Positions 1 to 8,808 of a DNA stretch of 64,000 nucleotides are shown here, piece after piece. A program made the position numbers and the translations under genes. The stretch is from Flavobacterium micromati (GTDB lineage Bacteria > Bacteroidota > Bacteroidia > Flavobacteriales > Flavobacteriaceae): positions 124,001-188,000 of the forward strand of contig NZ_FQWF01000010.1 of NCBI RefSeq assembly GCF_900129585.1, read 5' to 3'. The notes under the pieces were generated by a model, which was given only the letters and a program-made list of their open reading frames with translations, did no database searches and was not told where the DNA came from. The first letter of the stretch is position 1. Each line of letters starts with the position of its first letter.

Positions 1-513
1 ATATTAGAAAATCACGGATTTGTATTTCATAGAATTTGGAGTACAAATTGGTGGCGTAATTCAAGCCGGGAAACAACAAAACTAATTGACTTTATAAAGA
101 GCGTTGAATCAACAGGTATTTCAAAATTAAAAGATCATTCAAAGACAGCTTTAGCTTTTACAGACGAAATAGAAATAATTGAAAAATATATTTCGAAAGT
201 AGCTTTCATTGACAATGAGAAAGATGTTGCAATTATTCAAGCGATTGAAAGAAAGGCTCCGGTACAAACCCATCTATTCCAAAACGAAATCAAGCTACAT
301 AGTAAGGTTAAAGTAAGATATGTAAATAATGGTAAGGACATAAGTGTTCAAATAGTTGAATCTACTAACAACAAAGGTGCAATTGTAAATGGAGTCCAAA
401 AAGTCAATATCAAATCACCTTTGGCAGTCTCAATACTTGGGCGTTCTATTGGTGATATTGTAAAAGTTGGAGATTTAGATAATTTTGTTGAAGTGCTTCA
501 AGTGGCAAATTAA
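1..513 (+). CDS. C-terminus of a helicase/nuclease protein with a GreA/GreB-like tail (5' truncated)
   Basis: Open from the first base in frame 1 to TAA at 511-513, so only the last 170 residues are present. The start (FVFHRIWSTNWWRN, residues 8-21) resembles the end of the Vsr-like REase_MTES_1575 domain that closes large DUF4011/DUF3320-type superfamily I helicases. The last ~70 residues (KVKVRYVNNGKDISVQIV ... SPLAVSILGRSIGDIVKV) match the C-terminal FKBP-like domain of GreA/GreB. The reading is a DNA-processing protein, possibly of defence type, carrying a transcription-factor-like tail. The helicase part itself lies outside the window, so the overall identity is inferred. Confidence 0.7.
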   Translation: MLENHGFVFHRIWSTNWWRNSSRETTKLIDFIKSVESTGISKLKDHSKTALAFTDEIEIIEKYISKVAFIDNEKDVAIIQAIERKAPVQTHLFQNEIKLHSKVKVRYVNNGKDISVQIVESTNNKGAIVNGVQKVNIKSPLAVSILGRSIGDIVKVGDLDNFVEVLQVAN

Positions 514-658
514 ATTAATCATGTAAAACTAGACTTAGCGGCTAAACAACTTTTAATAAAGGAGTTTACAACATTACCTCTTGAAGAAAATTACGAAATA
601 GAGTACCTGTTGTATGAATAAAAATTAAGTGCTTTTTTTAAATTAACAAAACAGATAA

Positions 659-2125
659 ATGGCAAATTTTAATTTACTTTTTTCAGATTATTTCAAAATT
701 GACAAGTCTAAATTAGATGAGTTTGGAGCATTAAATATTTGTCTAACTGCTGATTTACCATTGTTTATAGACCCTTTTTTATTGTTTGCTTCTGATGATG
801 ATGAATATAAAACATTGCATAAGAATGTAGTTTCACATTTATTGTCTCTAAAAGAAATTGCAACTGAAAATAAAGGAATTGATGTAAATAGTATCTTGTT
901 TAAGTTTCCAGAAATTAAACAAAATTGGTTGGGAGTTTCAAAAAATGGAAATAAAGGAAAAGGACTCGGGAAAAAATTTGCTGAAAACATTATAGAATCA
1001 TTTAATGGATTTTACAATTCATTCGGTAACGAAGTTATTTCATCAGAAACACATATAGAAAAGTTAACAATTCTAAACTCTGGTGTTGGCAAAGATTTCG
1101 TAAGCGATTTTACAACCAATTTAATCCTTGATTATTTACTTCAATATACTGAAAAATTTGCTCTTAAATATTTAAAAGAAAACCAAATAAAAACGTTCAG
1201 CATTCGAAGTATATTTAATTATGAATTAAAAATATGGATGCCAAAACAATATAAATTACCTTACTTGTATCTTGAAGAAAAGGGAGATTTTATTATATTG
1301 ACGCCCTTAGATATTTTAACCAAAGATGATTCTATTATAAACAATACCGAATTTTATTCCAACTTTACGTCGGTCGCAAATTCAATCGACAATACTAATT
1401 TAAGAAATTCCATAAATAAATATTTTAGAAGTTTTTTACCAAAAAAGCCAACTCAACAAGATAGAAATTTTGCAATTCGAAAAACAGCTTTAAAGTTTCC
1501 GCAAATTATTGACTATTATATAAAATCCAAAGAAATCAATAAGTCTAGTATATCAAAATTATCAAAAGATAAAGTTGATAAATTAGTTTCTGAATTGATT
1601 GATTCTCTTTCACCCTTATGTGATATTTTGTTTGACACAACGGATTTTTATAAAATAATTCCAAACAGTTACGAAGAAGCTTTAAAAAGAGCATTGTATT
1701 TAAAAGATGTTATTGAAAACAATGATGTTTATAGGATTTTTTATAATAATGGAGAAGCTGTAAGCCACGAAGATACCATACAAAGAATTTTCAGATTAAC
1801 TTGGTATGCTTCACCAATGGATGTGAATTCGGAAGTAAATAATGGAAGAGGTCCCGCAGATTATAAAATTTCTTATGGTATAAATGATTCGACAATTGTT
1901 GAATTTAAATTAGGAAAATCATCATCACTAATCAAAAATTTGGAAAATCAAACTGATATTTATAAAAAAGCATCTAAATCTGCCAAAGACATTAAAGTAA
2001 TTTTATGTTACAAAATTGAAGAAATTAAAAAAGTTGAAAGAGTTTTAGAGAAATTAAAATTAGTCAATCTAGAAAACATCATTGTGATTGATGCGTCACC
2101 TAAAAAATCCGCATCAAAGGTTTAA
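659..2125 (+). CDS. Predicted PD-(D/E)XK nuclease, defence-island type
   Basis: 488 residues with no signal peptide or membrane segment. I do not recognise the first ~390 residues. The C-terminal part has the layout of a PD-(D/E)XK nuclease core: GRGPADYKIS with D401, then TIVEFKLGK with E415 and K417, followed by a helix and the strand IKVILCY. This motif usually marks a restriction-like or repair nuclease. It stands alone, 145 bp after the helicase tail and 120 bp before a kinase remnant, and runs in the same direction as the DUF262 operon. A defence role is inferred from motif and neighbours; the DNA substrate is unknown. The start follows an A-rich stretch and no earlier in-frame ATG is better. 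Confidence 0.65.
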   Translation: MANFNLLFSDYFKIDKSKLDEFGALNICLTADLPLFIDPFLLFASDDDEYKTLHKNVVSHLLSLKEIATENKGIDVNSILFKFPEIKQNWLGVSKNGNKGKGLGKKFAENIIESFNGFYNSFGNEVISSETHIEKLTILNSGVGKDFVSDFTTNLILDYLLQYTEKFALKYLKENQIKTFSIRSIFNYELKIWMPKQYKLPYLYLEEKGDFIILTPLDILTKDDSIINNTEFYSNFTSVANSIDNTNLRNSINKYFRSFLPKKPTQQDRNFAIRKTALKFPQIIDYYIKSKEINKSSISKLSKDKVDKLVSELIDSLSPLCDILFDTTDFYKIIPNSYEEALKRALYLKDVIENNDVYRIFYNNGEAVSHEDTIQRIFRLTWYASPMDVNSEVNNGRGPADYKISYGINDSTIVEFKLGKSSSLIKNLENQTDIYKKASKSAKDIKVILCYKIEEIKKVERVLEKLKLVNLENIIVIDASPKKSASKV

Positions 2126-2244
2126 TTACGAAAACAAAATCTGCAACTAATTTTATAGAATATCAACTCACATTTAATTAGATTTGAAAAGACATAAACA
2201 CATTGAAATTATATTTTTATTTGCACCATTATATTATTTAATTA

Positions 2245-2544
2245 ATGACTTTATACAACAACAAATACTCTTTCATTAAAGACCTTAGCAGCGGTGGTTT
2301 TGGCAAGGTGTTTTTGGCTAAAGAAAAAGTATCCAATCGTTACCTTGCGATCAAGCAATTGATAAACACCAATCGATCAGAACAAACGGCTATTCCCGGA
2401 AAATATAAAATTATTAAAGAAATAGTAGCCGAAGCAATTGTAAATGCAATTACCCATCGAGATTACATAAGCAATGGGAGTGTACAAGTACTGTTATTTA
2501 GCAATAGAATATTCCAACAACACAAAAAAAATGAAAAAAGTTAA
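2245..2544 (+). pseudogene. Chimeric remnant: protein-kinase N-lobe joined to an AlbA/ATP-binding protein piece
   Basis: This 99-codon frame fuses two unrelated scraps. Residues 1-50 look like a Ser/Thr kinase N-lobe, with a glycine-rich loop (SSGGFGKVFLA) and the lysine strand (YLAIKQL). After residue 50 it switches to IVAEAIVNAITHRDYISNGS, a motif of AlbA_2/HATPase_c_4-type ATP-binding proteins (C-terminal half of the 'divergent AAA-4' group). Neither has the rest of its domain: there is no kinase C-lobe and no GHKL remainder. It reads as a deletion join between two defence-type genes. Whether it is expressed is unknown. Confidence 0.6.
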
Positions 2545-3097
2545 ATATCTATTTGAACGAGATACGGAATTGAAAGATATCAATTATCAAGCTTTGATTG
2601 CTTTTAAAGCACGCTACTTCCAACTGTTAGAAGAACATCCGTTTCCCCCTGCTCCTACTGCGGGTTCACATTACGAAATGATCAATTATCTGAAACGAAA
2701 AGATGAATCTAAACCAATAAATATAGGAGTTTATCATAACATCACGCCTATGGAAGCTGCGAATAGAATAGCATCAGATCTTGTTATTATTAATGGCTTG
2801 ATTCAACTAGTCGCTTCTAAAACTGAACTCAAGGAAGCAAAATTTACATTGCGTTTAGGCACTACACATCACATAGGTAAAGGTGATTTTACAATTAAAA
2901 TTAACGGTGAAGAACACGAGGGAGAAGCTTTTAATGTTGCTCCAACTTTTTTGAAATCGAAAATGAATACTACTACAAAGAAATGGCTGAGTAATGACAT
3001 ACTTAAACATATACTAATAAATGAAGAAGCTTTTGCATTTATAGGAGCTTCGCTAGTTGACAAAAGAGTATTTAAAGTTGAGAATTGGCATGTGTAA
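2531..3097 (+). CDS. Unknown 188-aa protein, first gene of the tandem-DUF262 operon
   Basis: The longer frame opens at 2474 inside the kinase remnant; the ATG at 2531 (MKKVKYLFERDTEL) is a more natural start. I recognise no family. It is a soluble protein with a helical N-terminus, a proline-rich turn near residue 40 (PFPPAPTAG), and a C-terminal section of strands (GKGDFTIKINGEEHEGEAFNV). The spacing of an acidic residue and an E-x-F in that section is faintly like a nuclease core, but the lysine is missing, so I do not call it one. The next gene starts 10 bp downstream and two DUF262 genes follow, so it is probably a component of the same system. Confidence 0.6.
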   Translation: MKKVKYLFERDTELKDINYQALIAFKARYFQLLEEHPFPPAPTAGSHYEMINYLKRKDESKPINIGVYHNITPMEAANRIASDLVIINGLIQLVASKTELKEAKFTLRLGTTHHIGKGDFTIKINGEEHEGEAFNVAPTFLKSKMNTTTKKWLSNDILKHILINEEAFAFIGASLVDKRVFKVENWHV

Positions 3098-3107
3098 AAA
3101 CTAATAG

Positions 3108-3422
3108 ATGAATATTATGGGAATAATAAAAGATTATAAAGAAGAACTTGCAAGATATAAAGAAGAGCTCGAAAACGGTAATGGTGACGTGGAGCAAGAT
3201 GTTGTCGATCTAGAAATGAAAATTGAACAGGAAATACAAGAAATGGCGGAGTATGAAGATACAAAACCCTTTGAAAAACTATTAAAAGAACTAAAATCAT
3301 TAAAGAGAGAATTCGACTTTTATGATGCGAACGAAGAATTAGATAGGATGTTTCCAGACCGTCATGACGAGGACTTTGATGAAGATAGTATGAGATATGA
3401 TAGCGTTTTTATGGGGGATTAG
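3108..3422 (+). CDS. Small acidic coiled-coil protein
   Basis: 104 residues, or 101 if translation begins at the ATG at 3117. The first ~75 residues are strongly heptad-like and charged (KEELARYKEELENGNG, MKIEQEIQEMAEYE), and the tail is very acidic (DRHDEDFDEDSMRYD). It has no signal peptide and no recognisable domain. It sits 10 bp after the 188-aa gene and 87 bp before the first DUF262 gene, all on the same strand. A role as an assembly partner, or as a DNA-mimic-like or antitoxin-like acidic partner, is possible but is only inference from composition and position. Confidence 0.6.
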   Translation: MNIMGIIKDYKEELARYKEELENGNGDVEQDVVDLEMKIEQEIQEMAEYEDTKPFEKLLKELKSLKREFDFYDANEELDRMFPDRHDEDFDEDSMRYDSVFMGD

Positions 3423-3509
3423 GTTTTAAAGTTGCATGAGTTACAACGAAAATGGCTGCTTAATAATGATTTTATAATTATAAAATTACAGATCAAAAAA
3501 AAATAATTT

Positions 3510-5033
3510 ATGAGTATAACTATCGAAGATAATGTTACAACTAACCTATTTGAAGTGGGAACAATCTGTATCAAAGACTTGTTTAAATCTGAGATAAAAC
3601 TAATTATTCCAGATTACCAAAGACCTTATGTGTGGAATAAAGAACACATTACAGCACTGTTAGAGGATTGGCATGATCATTTTTTTAAAGATAATGAATT
3701 CAATGAGGATGCAATAGAATATTTTATGGGTGCTGTAATGATTCATAAAAACAATAATAATAATAATTACGAAGTGATTGATGGTCAACAAAGACTCACT
3801 ACCTTACTGGTTATGGATTATGTTTGGAACAATGATGATTCCGTTTTGAGTAAAGGTAATTTTAATTTTGCATATAAATCAAAAGTATCTGCTACTCATA
3901 TCAAAGAAAATAGAAATTATTTGCATAGTATAAATGGAAATTTGATTTCTAAGCATTTTAATAAAATTGTAAGTAAGTTGATATTTTCAATTATTATTAC
4001 GGACAAAGAAGATAATGCATTTGTGTTTTTTGATAGCCAAAATAACAGAGGAGTTCCATTAGATGAAATCGATTTTTTTAAATCTTATCATCTTCGAGAA
4101 CTCAACAATTTTGAAAATTATCTGAAATTCTTTGCCAAAAAATTTGATCAATTTAATTCTTTGAATAATGCGAAAATTCACAATGAACCACATTTAAAAT
4201 CACTCAATGAGCTTTTTATTAAACAATTGTGGCGCATTCGATTTTGGTCTAAAAACAAATTGTGGTTTGCATCTCGGAAATCACTTTTAAATACTTTTCA
4301 GAAAAATACGGTGGTCTTTGATGCTGTTGACAATGTGAGACTTTATCCATCTTTCAATAATACATTAGGAAGTAGTTTGAGGTTTAACAAACAAATGCAA
4401 CCAGAACTCAATTCAACAATTCGTTTATATGGTTCAGATAGTATTGATATTCCTTTCACGATAAATCAACCTATTCAAAAAGGAATTGGTTTTTTCTTAT
4501 TTACAGAAAAATATTCATCGTTATTCAATTATATTTTTAGAGATAAAAAGATTGAAGATATTAGTAATGTAACTTCTTTAATTTATAAATTGTACAACGA
4601 TTATTTTATCAATTTATATCAAATGGCACTTGTTATGTACTACGATAAATTTGGTGAAGAACAAATAGAAGCTTTTGCCAAATGGTTTGAGCACTTTATG
4701 GGAGCTTTTCGAATGAATAGATCTAGTATTGTAGAACAATCACCTATTGTTTTACTTAGAGATTATGGAAATATATTACAACTTATTCAACAATCTTATC
4801 TTAGTAATGAAGTACTATCTAGTTTGAAAAAAGCAGTTCCGGAAAATTATTATGAAGGATTTACTTATGAGGATAAAAATGACAAAATTTTTATAGCAAA
4901 TGCCAATGGCCAATTATCATTTGCTAGACAAAATTACTATCAAAGTGTTAAATCATTTTATTCAAAATCAATCACATTGAATTATAAACTTACAGATAAA
5001 CAAAATTGGATCAATGGAAGCTTTACTAAATAG
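3510..5033 (+). CDS. DUF262 protein (GmrS-like half) without an HNH domain
   Basis: 507 residues. The N-terminus carries the DUF262 ParB/Srx-like nucleotide-binding signature: IIPDYQRPYVW at 33-42 and YEVIDGQQRLTTLLV around 87-101 (DGQQR 91-95). A later FFDSQNNRGVPLDEIDFFKS segment is also typical of the family. The C-terminal half is helical and lacks the DUF1524 HNH motif. In GmrSD-type restriction systems DUF262 binds NTP and controls the nuclease. Here a nuclease-less DUF262 protein is followed by a full DUF262-DUF1524 protein whose start overlaps by 20 bp, which implies translational coupling and probably a hetero-complex. Confidence 0.85.
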   Translation: MSITIEDNVTTNLFEVGTICIKDLFKSEIKLIIPDYQRPYVWNKEHITALLEDWHDHFFKDNEFNEDAIEYFMGAVMIHKNNNNNNYEVIDGQQRLTTLLVMDYVWNNDDSVLSKGNFNFAYKSKVSATHIKENRNYLHSINGNLISKHFNKIVSKLIFSIIITDKEDNAFVFFDSQNNRGVPLDEIDFFKSYHLRELNNFENYLKFFAKKFDQFNSLNNAKIHNEPHLKSLNELFIKQLWRIRFWSKNKLWFASRKSLLNTFQKNTVVFDAVDNVRLYPSFNNTLGSSLRFNKQMQPELNSTIRLYGSDSIDIPFTINQPIQKGIGFFLFTEKYSSLFNYIFRDKKIEDISNVTSLIYKLYNDYFINLYQMALVMYYDKFGEEQIEAFAKWFEHFMGAFRMNRSSIVEQSPIVLLRDYGNILQLIQQSYLSNEVLSSLKKAVPENYYEGFTYEDKNDKIFIANANGQLSFARQNYYQSVKSFYSKSITLNYKLTDKQNWINGSFTK

Positions 5034-7158
5034 AAATGAAGACTTTGCAAAACTAGCAGATCAAGATAATAAGGTGATTGCTTCGGGTTTAATTACTTTA
5101 GAAAAAGTGGTGAAGCATCAACTGCATTTTAACATACCCATCTATCAAAGACTGTATGTTTGGAAGTCAGGACAAATTCGAACTTTGTTAGAGGATATTA
5201 AAAATGCTTTTCTGAAAGATTTTCATTATGATTTTTTTTTGGGTGGAGTGATGCTTTCGAATAACAAAGAAGGACAGATTGATTTAGTAGATGGGCAACA
5301 AAGATTCACTACTTTGTGGTTGATCTGCGATGAACTTGCAAAGTATAATAATAAATTAGAAAACTTTATTTATACAAGCCAAAACGAACCTAGGATTTAT
5401 TTTTCAATACGTGATAAAGCACAAAAATTTTTAAAAGATAAAGAAAGCTTTAAAGAATACTTGAATGATAAAGGAGAAATCATCAAAGGAGCAGAGAGTG
5501 AAGTAAGCGAAATAATTCCGTTAGTCGAAGGACGATATATGATTAAAGAAATAATTAATGAATTTCAAAAAGATCTATCCTTTGATGTCAAAGCATTTGC
5601 AAACTATTTTTATACTCAAATTAATTTAACTTATACTTTTATACCTGGAGATTCGGATATGAATAGAGTGTTTGAGGCAATGAATAACAGAGGAAAACAA
5701 TTAGAGCATCACGAATTATTGAAATCGAGATTGTTGCAACAAATTTCAAAAGACAATCGATTGATTTATGCGCTTATTTGGGATGCTTGCTCAGATATGG
5801 GAACTTATATTGAAAAAAGTATAAAAGATATTGCAGATTTGAATTGGAAAGATTTATATGGTAATAGTGCTATTCTGAATGAAGAAAATTTAGAAGATTC
5901 CTCCAAATTTGAAATTGAAAATGTGGATATATTACAGGTATTACAAAGAGATCAGCATCAAGAAAACACAAATTCTTCATTATTAAATATCCTTCAAGAT
6001 ACGACTGATGGCAACTCTAATTCTTCAAAAAAGGAAATAACTGAAAACGAATACTCTAGTAAAAAAACACGAAGTATCATTTCTTTTCCTGCATTTTTGC
6101 TTCATACACTTCGGGTATATCAGCTAAATAATGATTTTTCAAAAGAGAATTCGGCCGAAGTTATTGATAAGAATCTCTTGGCTGTTTTTAATGTTGAAAA
6201 GAATTTTAATTCTGAAGAACAAGCCAAAACACTTATTGAATTATTGTGGAAAACACGAGTTTTATTTGATAAATATGTCATAAAATGGATTTATGACACA
6301 GAAGCAAAAGAAGAGTTTCACGGATTAGAATCTGTTCAACTATCCAAAAGCATTTTAAAAAATAAGAATGGCACAAGCAATGAAACAATTAGTATTCAAC
6401 GAATTGAAACTACTGATGAAAGTTTGAGAGGTTTAGTAAAACTTCAAGGAATGCTTTATCATTCACAAGAGATGACCACTCAATATTGGCTTACTCCATT
6501 TTTATTTTTTTTAGTAAATGAAAAAAATTCGAATCCATTACTGTTAAGAAAACTGGAAACTTTAGAAAATGTGCTTTTTTACTCTAAAAAAAATACTTCA
6601 AAATTAAAAGAGCGAACATTTGAAGTGGTTTCTCAAAATCTAAATGAAGAATTAGATTATTTAGTAAATACACAACATTATTTAACACAATTATCCGGTA
6701 CAAACTATCCAAATTATATATTTTATAAATTGGAATATATTTTATGGAAGAATAGACTTAGTTTATGTAATAAATATCAATTAGTTGTTGAACGATGGAA
6801 TAATTTTCGATTAACAGCCAAAAATTCAGTGGAGCATATTTTTCCGCAACAATCAAAAGAAGAAAATAAACATATTGACTATATTTCTGATGATGATATA
6901 AAAGAAATGAATTTAAAAGGACAACATCCTATCGATGATTTCGGAAATTTGGTATTATTATCACCTGGCATGAATTCTGAATACAGCAATATGCCATATA
7001 AACAGAAAAAAGGTAAATTTGATTCAAAAACAGATGTTGATTCTTTAAAATCAGAATTAATTTTTAAGAGCACTGATTGGAATTGGAAAAAAGTAGATAC
7101 GCATCGAAATGAAATGATTGAATTAATTAATAGCTATATAATCTCTTTAAAATCTTAG
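5014..7158 (+). CDS. DUF262-DUF1524 protein, GmrSD-type restriction enzyme
   Basis: 714 residues. The N-terminal DUF262 domain shows IPIYQRLYVWKSG (41-53) and DLVDGQQRFTTLWLI (DGQQR 93-97), then FEAMNNRGKQLEHHELLKSR. The C-terminal DUF1524 HNH domain has NSVEHIFPQQ (from 604, H608), GNLVLLS (from 644) and the closing N-x-YSNMPYKQKK. Known relatives cleave modified phage DNA using NTP. The domain order and length fit GmrSD proteins. It overlaps the preceding DUF262 gene by 20 bp. An acidic, serine-rich insert around residues 300-345 separates the two domains. Restriction of foreign, probably modified, DNA is the likely job; the specificity cannot be read from sequence. Confidence 0.85.
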   Translation: MEALLNRNEDFAKLADQDNKVIASGLITLEKVVKHQLHFNIPIYQRLYVWKSGQIRTLLEDIKNAFLKDFHYDFFLGGVMLSNNKEGQIDLVDGQQRFTTLWLICDELAKYNNKLENFIYTSQNEPRIYFSIRDKAQKFLKDKESFKEYLNDKGEIIKGAESEVSEIIPLVEGRYMIKEIINEFQKDLSFDVKAFANYFYTQINLTYTFIPGDSDMNRVFEAMNNRGKQLEHHELLKSRLLQQISKDNRLIYALIWDACSDMGTYIEKSIKDIADLNWKDLYGNSAILNEENLEDSSKFEIENVDILQVLQRDQHQENTNSSLLNILQDTTDGNSNSSKKEITENEYSSKKTRSIISFPAFLLHTLRVYQLNNDFSKENSAEVIDKNLLAVFNVEKNFNSEEQAKTLIELLWKTRVLFDKYVIKWIYDTEAKEEFHGLESVQLSKSILKNKNGTSNETISIQRIETTDESLRGLVKLQGMLYHSQEMTTQYWLTPFLFFLVNEKNSNPLLLRKLETLENVLFYSKKNTSKLKERTFEVVSQNLNEELDYLVNTQHYLTQLSGTNYPNYIFYKLEYILWKNRLSLCNKYQLVVERWNNFRLTAKNSVEHIFPQQSKEENKHIDYISDDDIKEMNLKGQHPIDDFGNLVLLSPGMNSEYSNMPYKQKKGKFDSKTDVDSLKSELIFKSTDWNWKKVDTHRNEMIELINSYIISLKS

Positions 7159-7161
7159 CAC

Positions 7162-7299
7162 ATGTCCTACGAATACTCAGAAGACGCACTCATAGAAAAC
7201 GCTACTGAAGACTATCTAAATGAACTTGGCTAAACGGTGCTTACTGCTTGGAAAAGGGAATGCTTTCGCGAGCAAGGTTTACTAGGGCGTGATAATTAA
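7162..7299 (+). pseudogene. hsdR: Scrap of a type I restriction subunit HsdR N-terminus
   Basis: Starting 3 bp after the DUF262-DUF1524 stop, the frame reads MSYEYSEDALIENATEDYL, then a TAA at 7231, then TVLTAWKRECFREQGLLGRD and another TAA at 7297. This is the conserved opening of HsdR proteins (S-Y-SED-LIE-AT---L--LG...TAWK-E--G--GLLGR). Only about 45 codons remain, with two stops, and no hsdM or hsdS is visible. It marks a lost type I restriction-modification locus beside the surviving DUF262 operon. Confidence 0.75.
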
Positions 7300-7555
7300 G
7301 CAAACGACATCACATCTTTCCACCAATAGCACTGCCTGCCACTTACTCAGTTTTACTGATAGATAAAAGAGCAATTCTCATCAACATATAGCAATATTTA
7401 GAAATACCTAACAAAAAATAAAGTATGAATTTGAAGTATTTCATTGTTAAAGGTAAAAATAAAAATTATAGTATCCATGTAAGGTTTTGGGATAGTAAAC
7501 GAATTGATCAAAAAACTCATTTAGATAGAGTGTCCCATAGGCATTAGGAAAAGTG

Positions 7556-7580
7556 ACTGGTTCGACTCCGGTATTCTCCA
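7556..7580 (+). other. tRNA 3'-end fragment (T arm plus acceptor strand), probable integration scar
   Basis: ACTGG-TTCGACT-CCGGT forms a perfect T arm (5-bp stem with one G-T pair, 7-nt loop), followed by ATTCTCC and a discriminator A, as at the end of a tRNA without encoded CCA. The matching 5' acceptor strand GGAGAAT is not present upstream, so this is only the 3' end. Tyrosine integrases commonly reconstitute such ends. A terminator follows directly. Confidence 0.6.
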
Positions 7581-7589
7581 AATAATACA

Positions 7590-7621
7590 AACTCAAGTCA
7601 AATAGCTTGAGTTTTTTTTAT
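7590..7621 (+). terminator. Rho-independent terminator after the tRNA scar
   Basis: Perfect 7-bp stem ACTCAAG (7591-7597) and CTTGAGT (7606-7612) around an 8-nt loop, running into eight T residues. It would have ended the original tRNA transcript and now also insulates the defence island from greB. Confidence 0.75.
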
Positions 7622-7716
7622 TTCTTAGCCTATACAATAATTATCCACGAAGCCAATTTATATTTCAAGAAGCCACAGCTACGTAATAATTAAGTGTTTT
7701 GTGGATTTTAAAATTT

Positions 7717-8217
7717 TCAATAAACAATCTCTATAATTTCAAAAACTCGATCTTCTTTCGCTAGTTTTAGTACTGCTTTTTCTCCCACTTTTTTGTTTAG
7801 CAATAATATAGCAATTGGGGAAATAAATGAGATTTTACCTTTTGCTATATCCGCTTCATCTACACCTACAATTTGATATTGTTGTAATTTTGTTTGACTC
7901 CCAATTTTTAGCGTAATCAATGCTCCAAATCGTATTTCATTCTGCGGATGCATATTGAGGTCTACAATTTTAGCAGTAGCGATTCGGTTATTCAATAATT
8001 GCAATTTTGCATTAATATAATTCAGTACAATTCGTCTTTCATTTTCATCGGCGATTTCTAGATTCTCTTTTTCGCTATTCAATTCCTGTTTTTCACTTAA
8101 AAGCTGGTCTATACCTGTTCGTGTAACATAGTTGACTACTCCATCAGGTAAATCTGCCCTTGGTGGTACAATTGGAATTTCCTCCTGATCATCTTCTTTT
8201 ACAAACCCTCTACTCAT
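7717..8217 (-). CDS. greB: GreA/GreB-family transcription elongation factor
   Basis: 166 residues from MSRGFVKEDDQEEIP; the frame extends upstream to 8307, but that extension is not Gre-like, so the ATG at 8215-8217 is chosen. The protein has an N-terminal coiled coil (about residues 40-90, LNSEKENLEIADENERR) whose tip inserts into the RNA polymerase secondary channel, and a C-terminal FKBP-like domain (GALITLKIGSQTKLQQYQIVG ... AIAILLLNKKVGE region). Gre factors stimulate transcript cleavage to rescue arrested polymerase. It has no operon partner. The Gre-like tail on the helicase at the left edge is a separate, diverged domain. Confidence 0.88.
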   Translation of the reverse strand: MSRGFVKEDDQEEIPIVPPRADLPDGVVNYVTRTGIDQLLSEKQELNSEKENLEIADENERRIVLNYINAKLQLLNNRIATAKIVDLNMHPQNEIRFGALITLKIGSQTKLQQYQIVGVDEADIAKGKISFISPIAILLLNKKVGEKAVLKLAKEDRVFEIIEIVY

Positions 8218-8808
8218 AGTTTCCTTCTTTTTACTATTAACCCTTCTTTTAACTTTTCCTGAGGTGACGCAAAATACAGCTTTTAATACCTTGTTTATGG
8301 GAGGCAAATCATTCTCTTCTCTATAACTTTTATAGTTTTCATAAAATCGATTAAATTATTTAAACACTTGCTATTTACACCCCAAAAAATAAAGTTGTGC
8401 TAAATAGCTTTACGCTTTCTCGATTCTATAATTATCCTTCCGCACCTAGTATCATAAGGTCTAGTGCCGTTAGTAATTTCCATCCAAGTCAAAACACATT
8501 TCAATCATCAACACTGAAGCGATTACAACTGTCTTTATTGTTTCACTAAGATACGTAATTCTGATATTGCTAGTTGCAAACGCTCGTTACTTTATGGAAT
8601 TGAACTCATTAAGAAAATCCTAGCGCTGCAAAGTCCGTTTTTAATCATTAAAAATAGACTATAATCTTTAGTTATGGGTAGTAATTAAAACAACAAAATC
8701 CCCATTATACCGAGGGTTTTGCAAACTGTTTTTCTGTCTTTAATTAAAAGAATCCAACTAGCACTTTATCGTAAGAGATTAGCATGTTTTTTACAACACA
8801 ATAATGAT
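8218..8808. other. Intergenic stretch without a recognisable gene
   Basis: Low-complexity AT-rich DNA upstream of greB, with stops in all frames. I recognise no protein fragment, RNA gene or repeat in it. It probably contains the greB promoter, but I cannot point to convincing boxes. Confidence 0.4.

Noticed and set aside
523..597. Possible mini-gene (VKLDLAAKQLLIKEF... to a TAA) after the helicase
   Set aside because: No start codon in frame (ATG is directly followed by TAA in another frame); at most a tiny remnant.
688..990. 100-codon minus-strand frame inside the PD-(D/E)XK gene
   Set aside because: Low-complexity antisense shadow of a clearly better gene; its Phe/Pro/Leu-rich sequence is typical of antisense frames.
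7501..7580. Complete tRNA or tmRNA gene
   Set aside because: Only the T arm and the 3' acceptor strand are present; no matching 5' acceptor strand or anticodon arm, and the end does not fit tmRNA.
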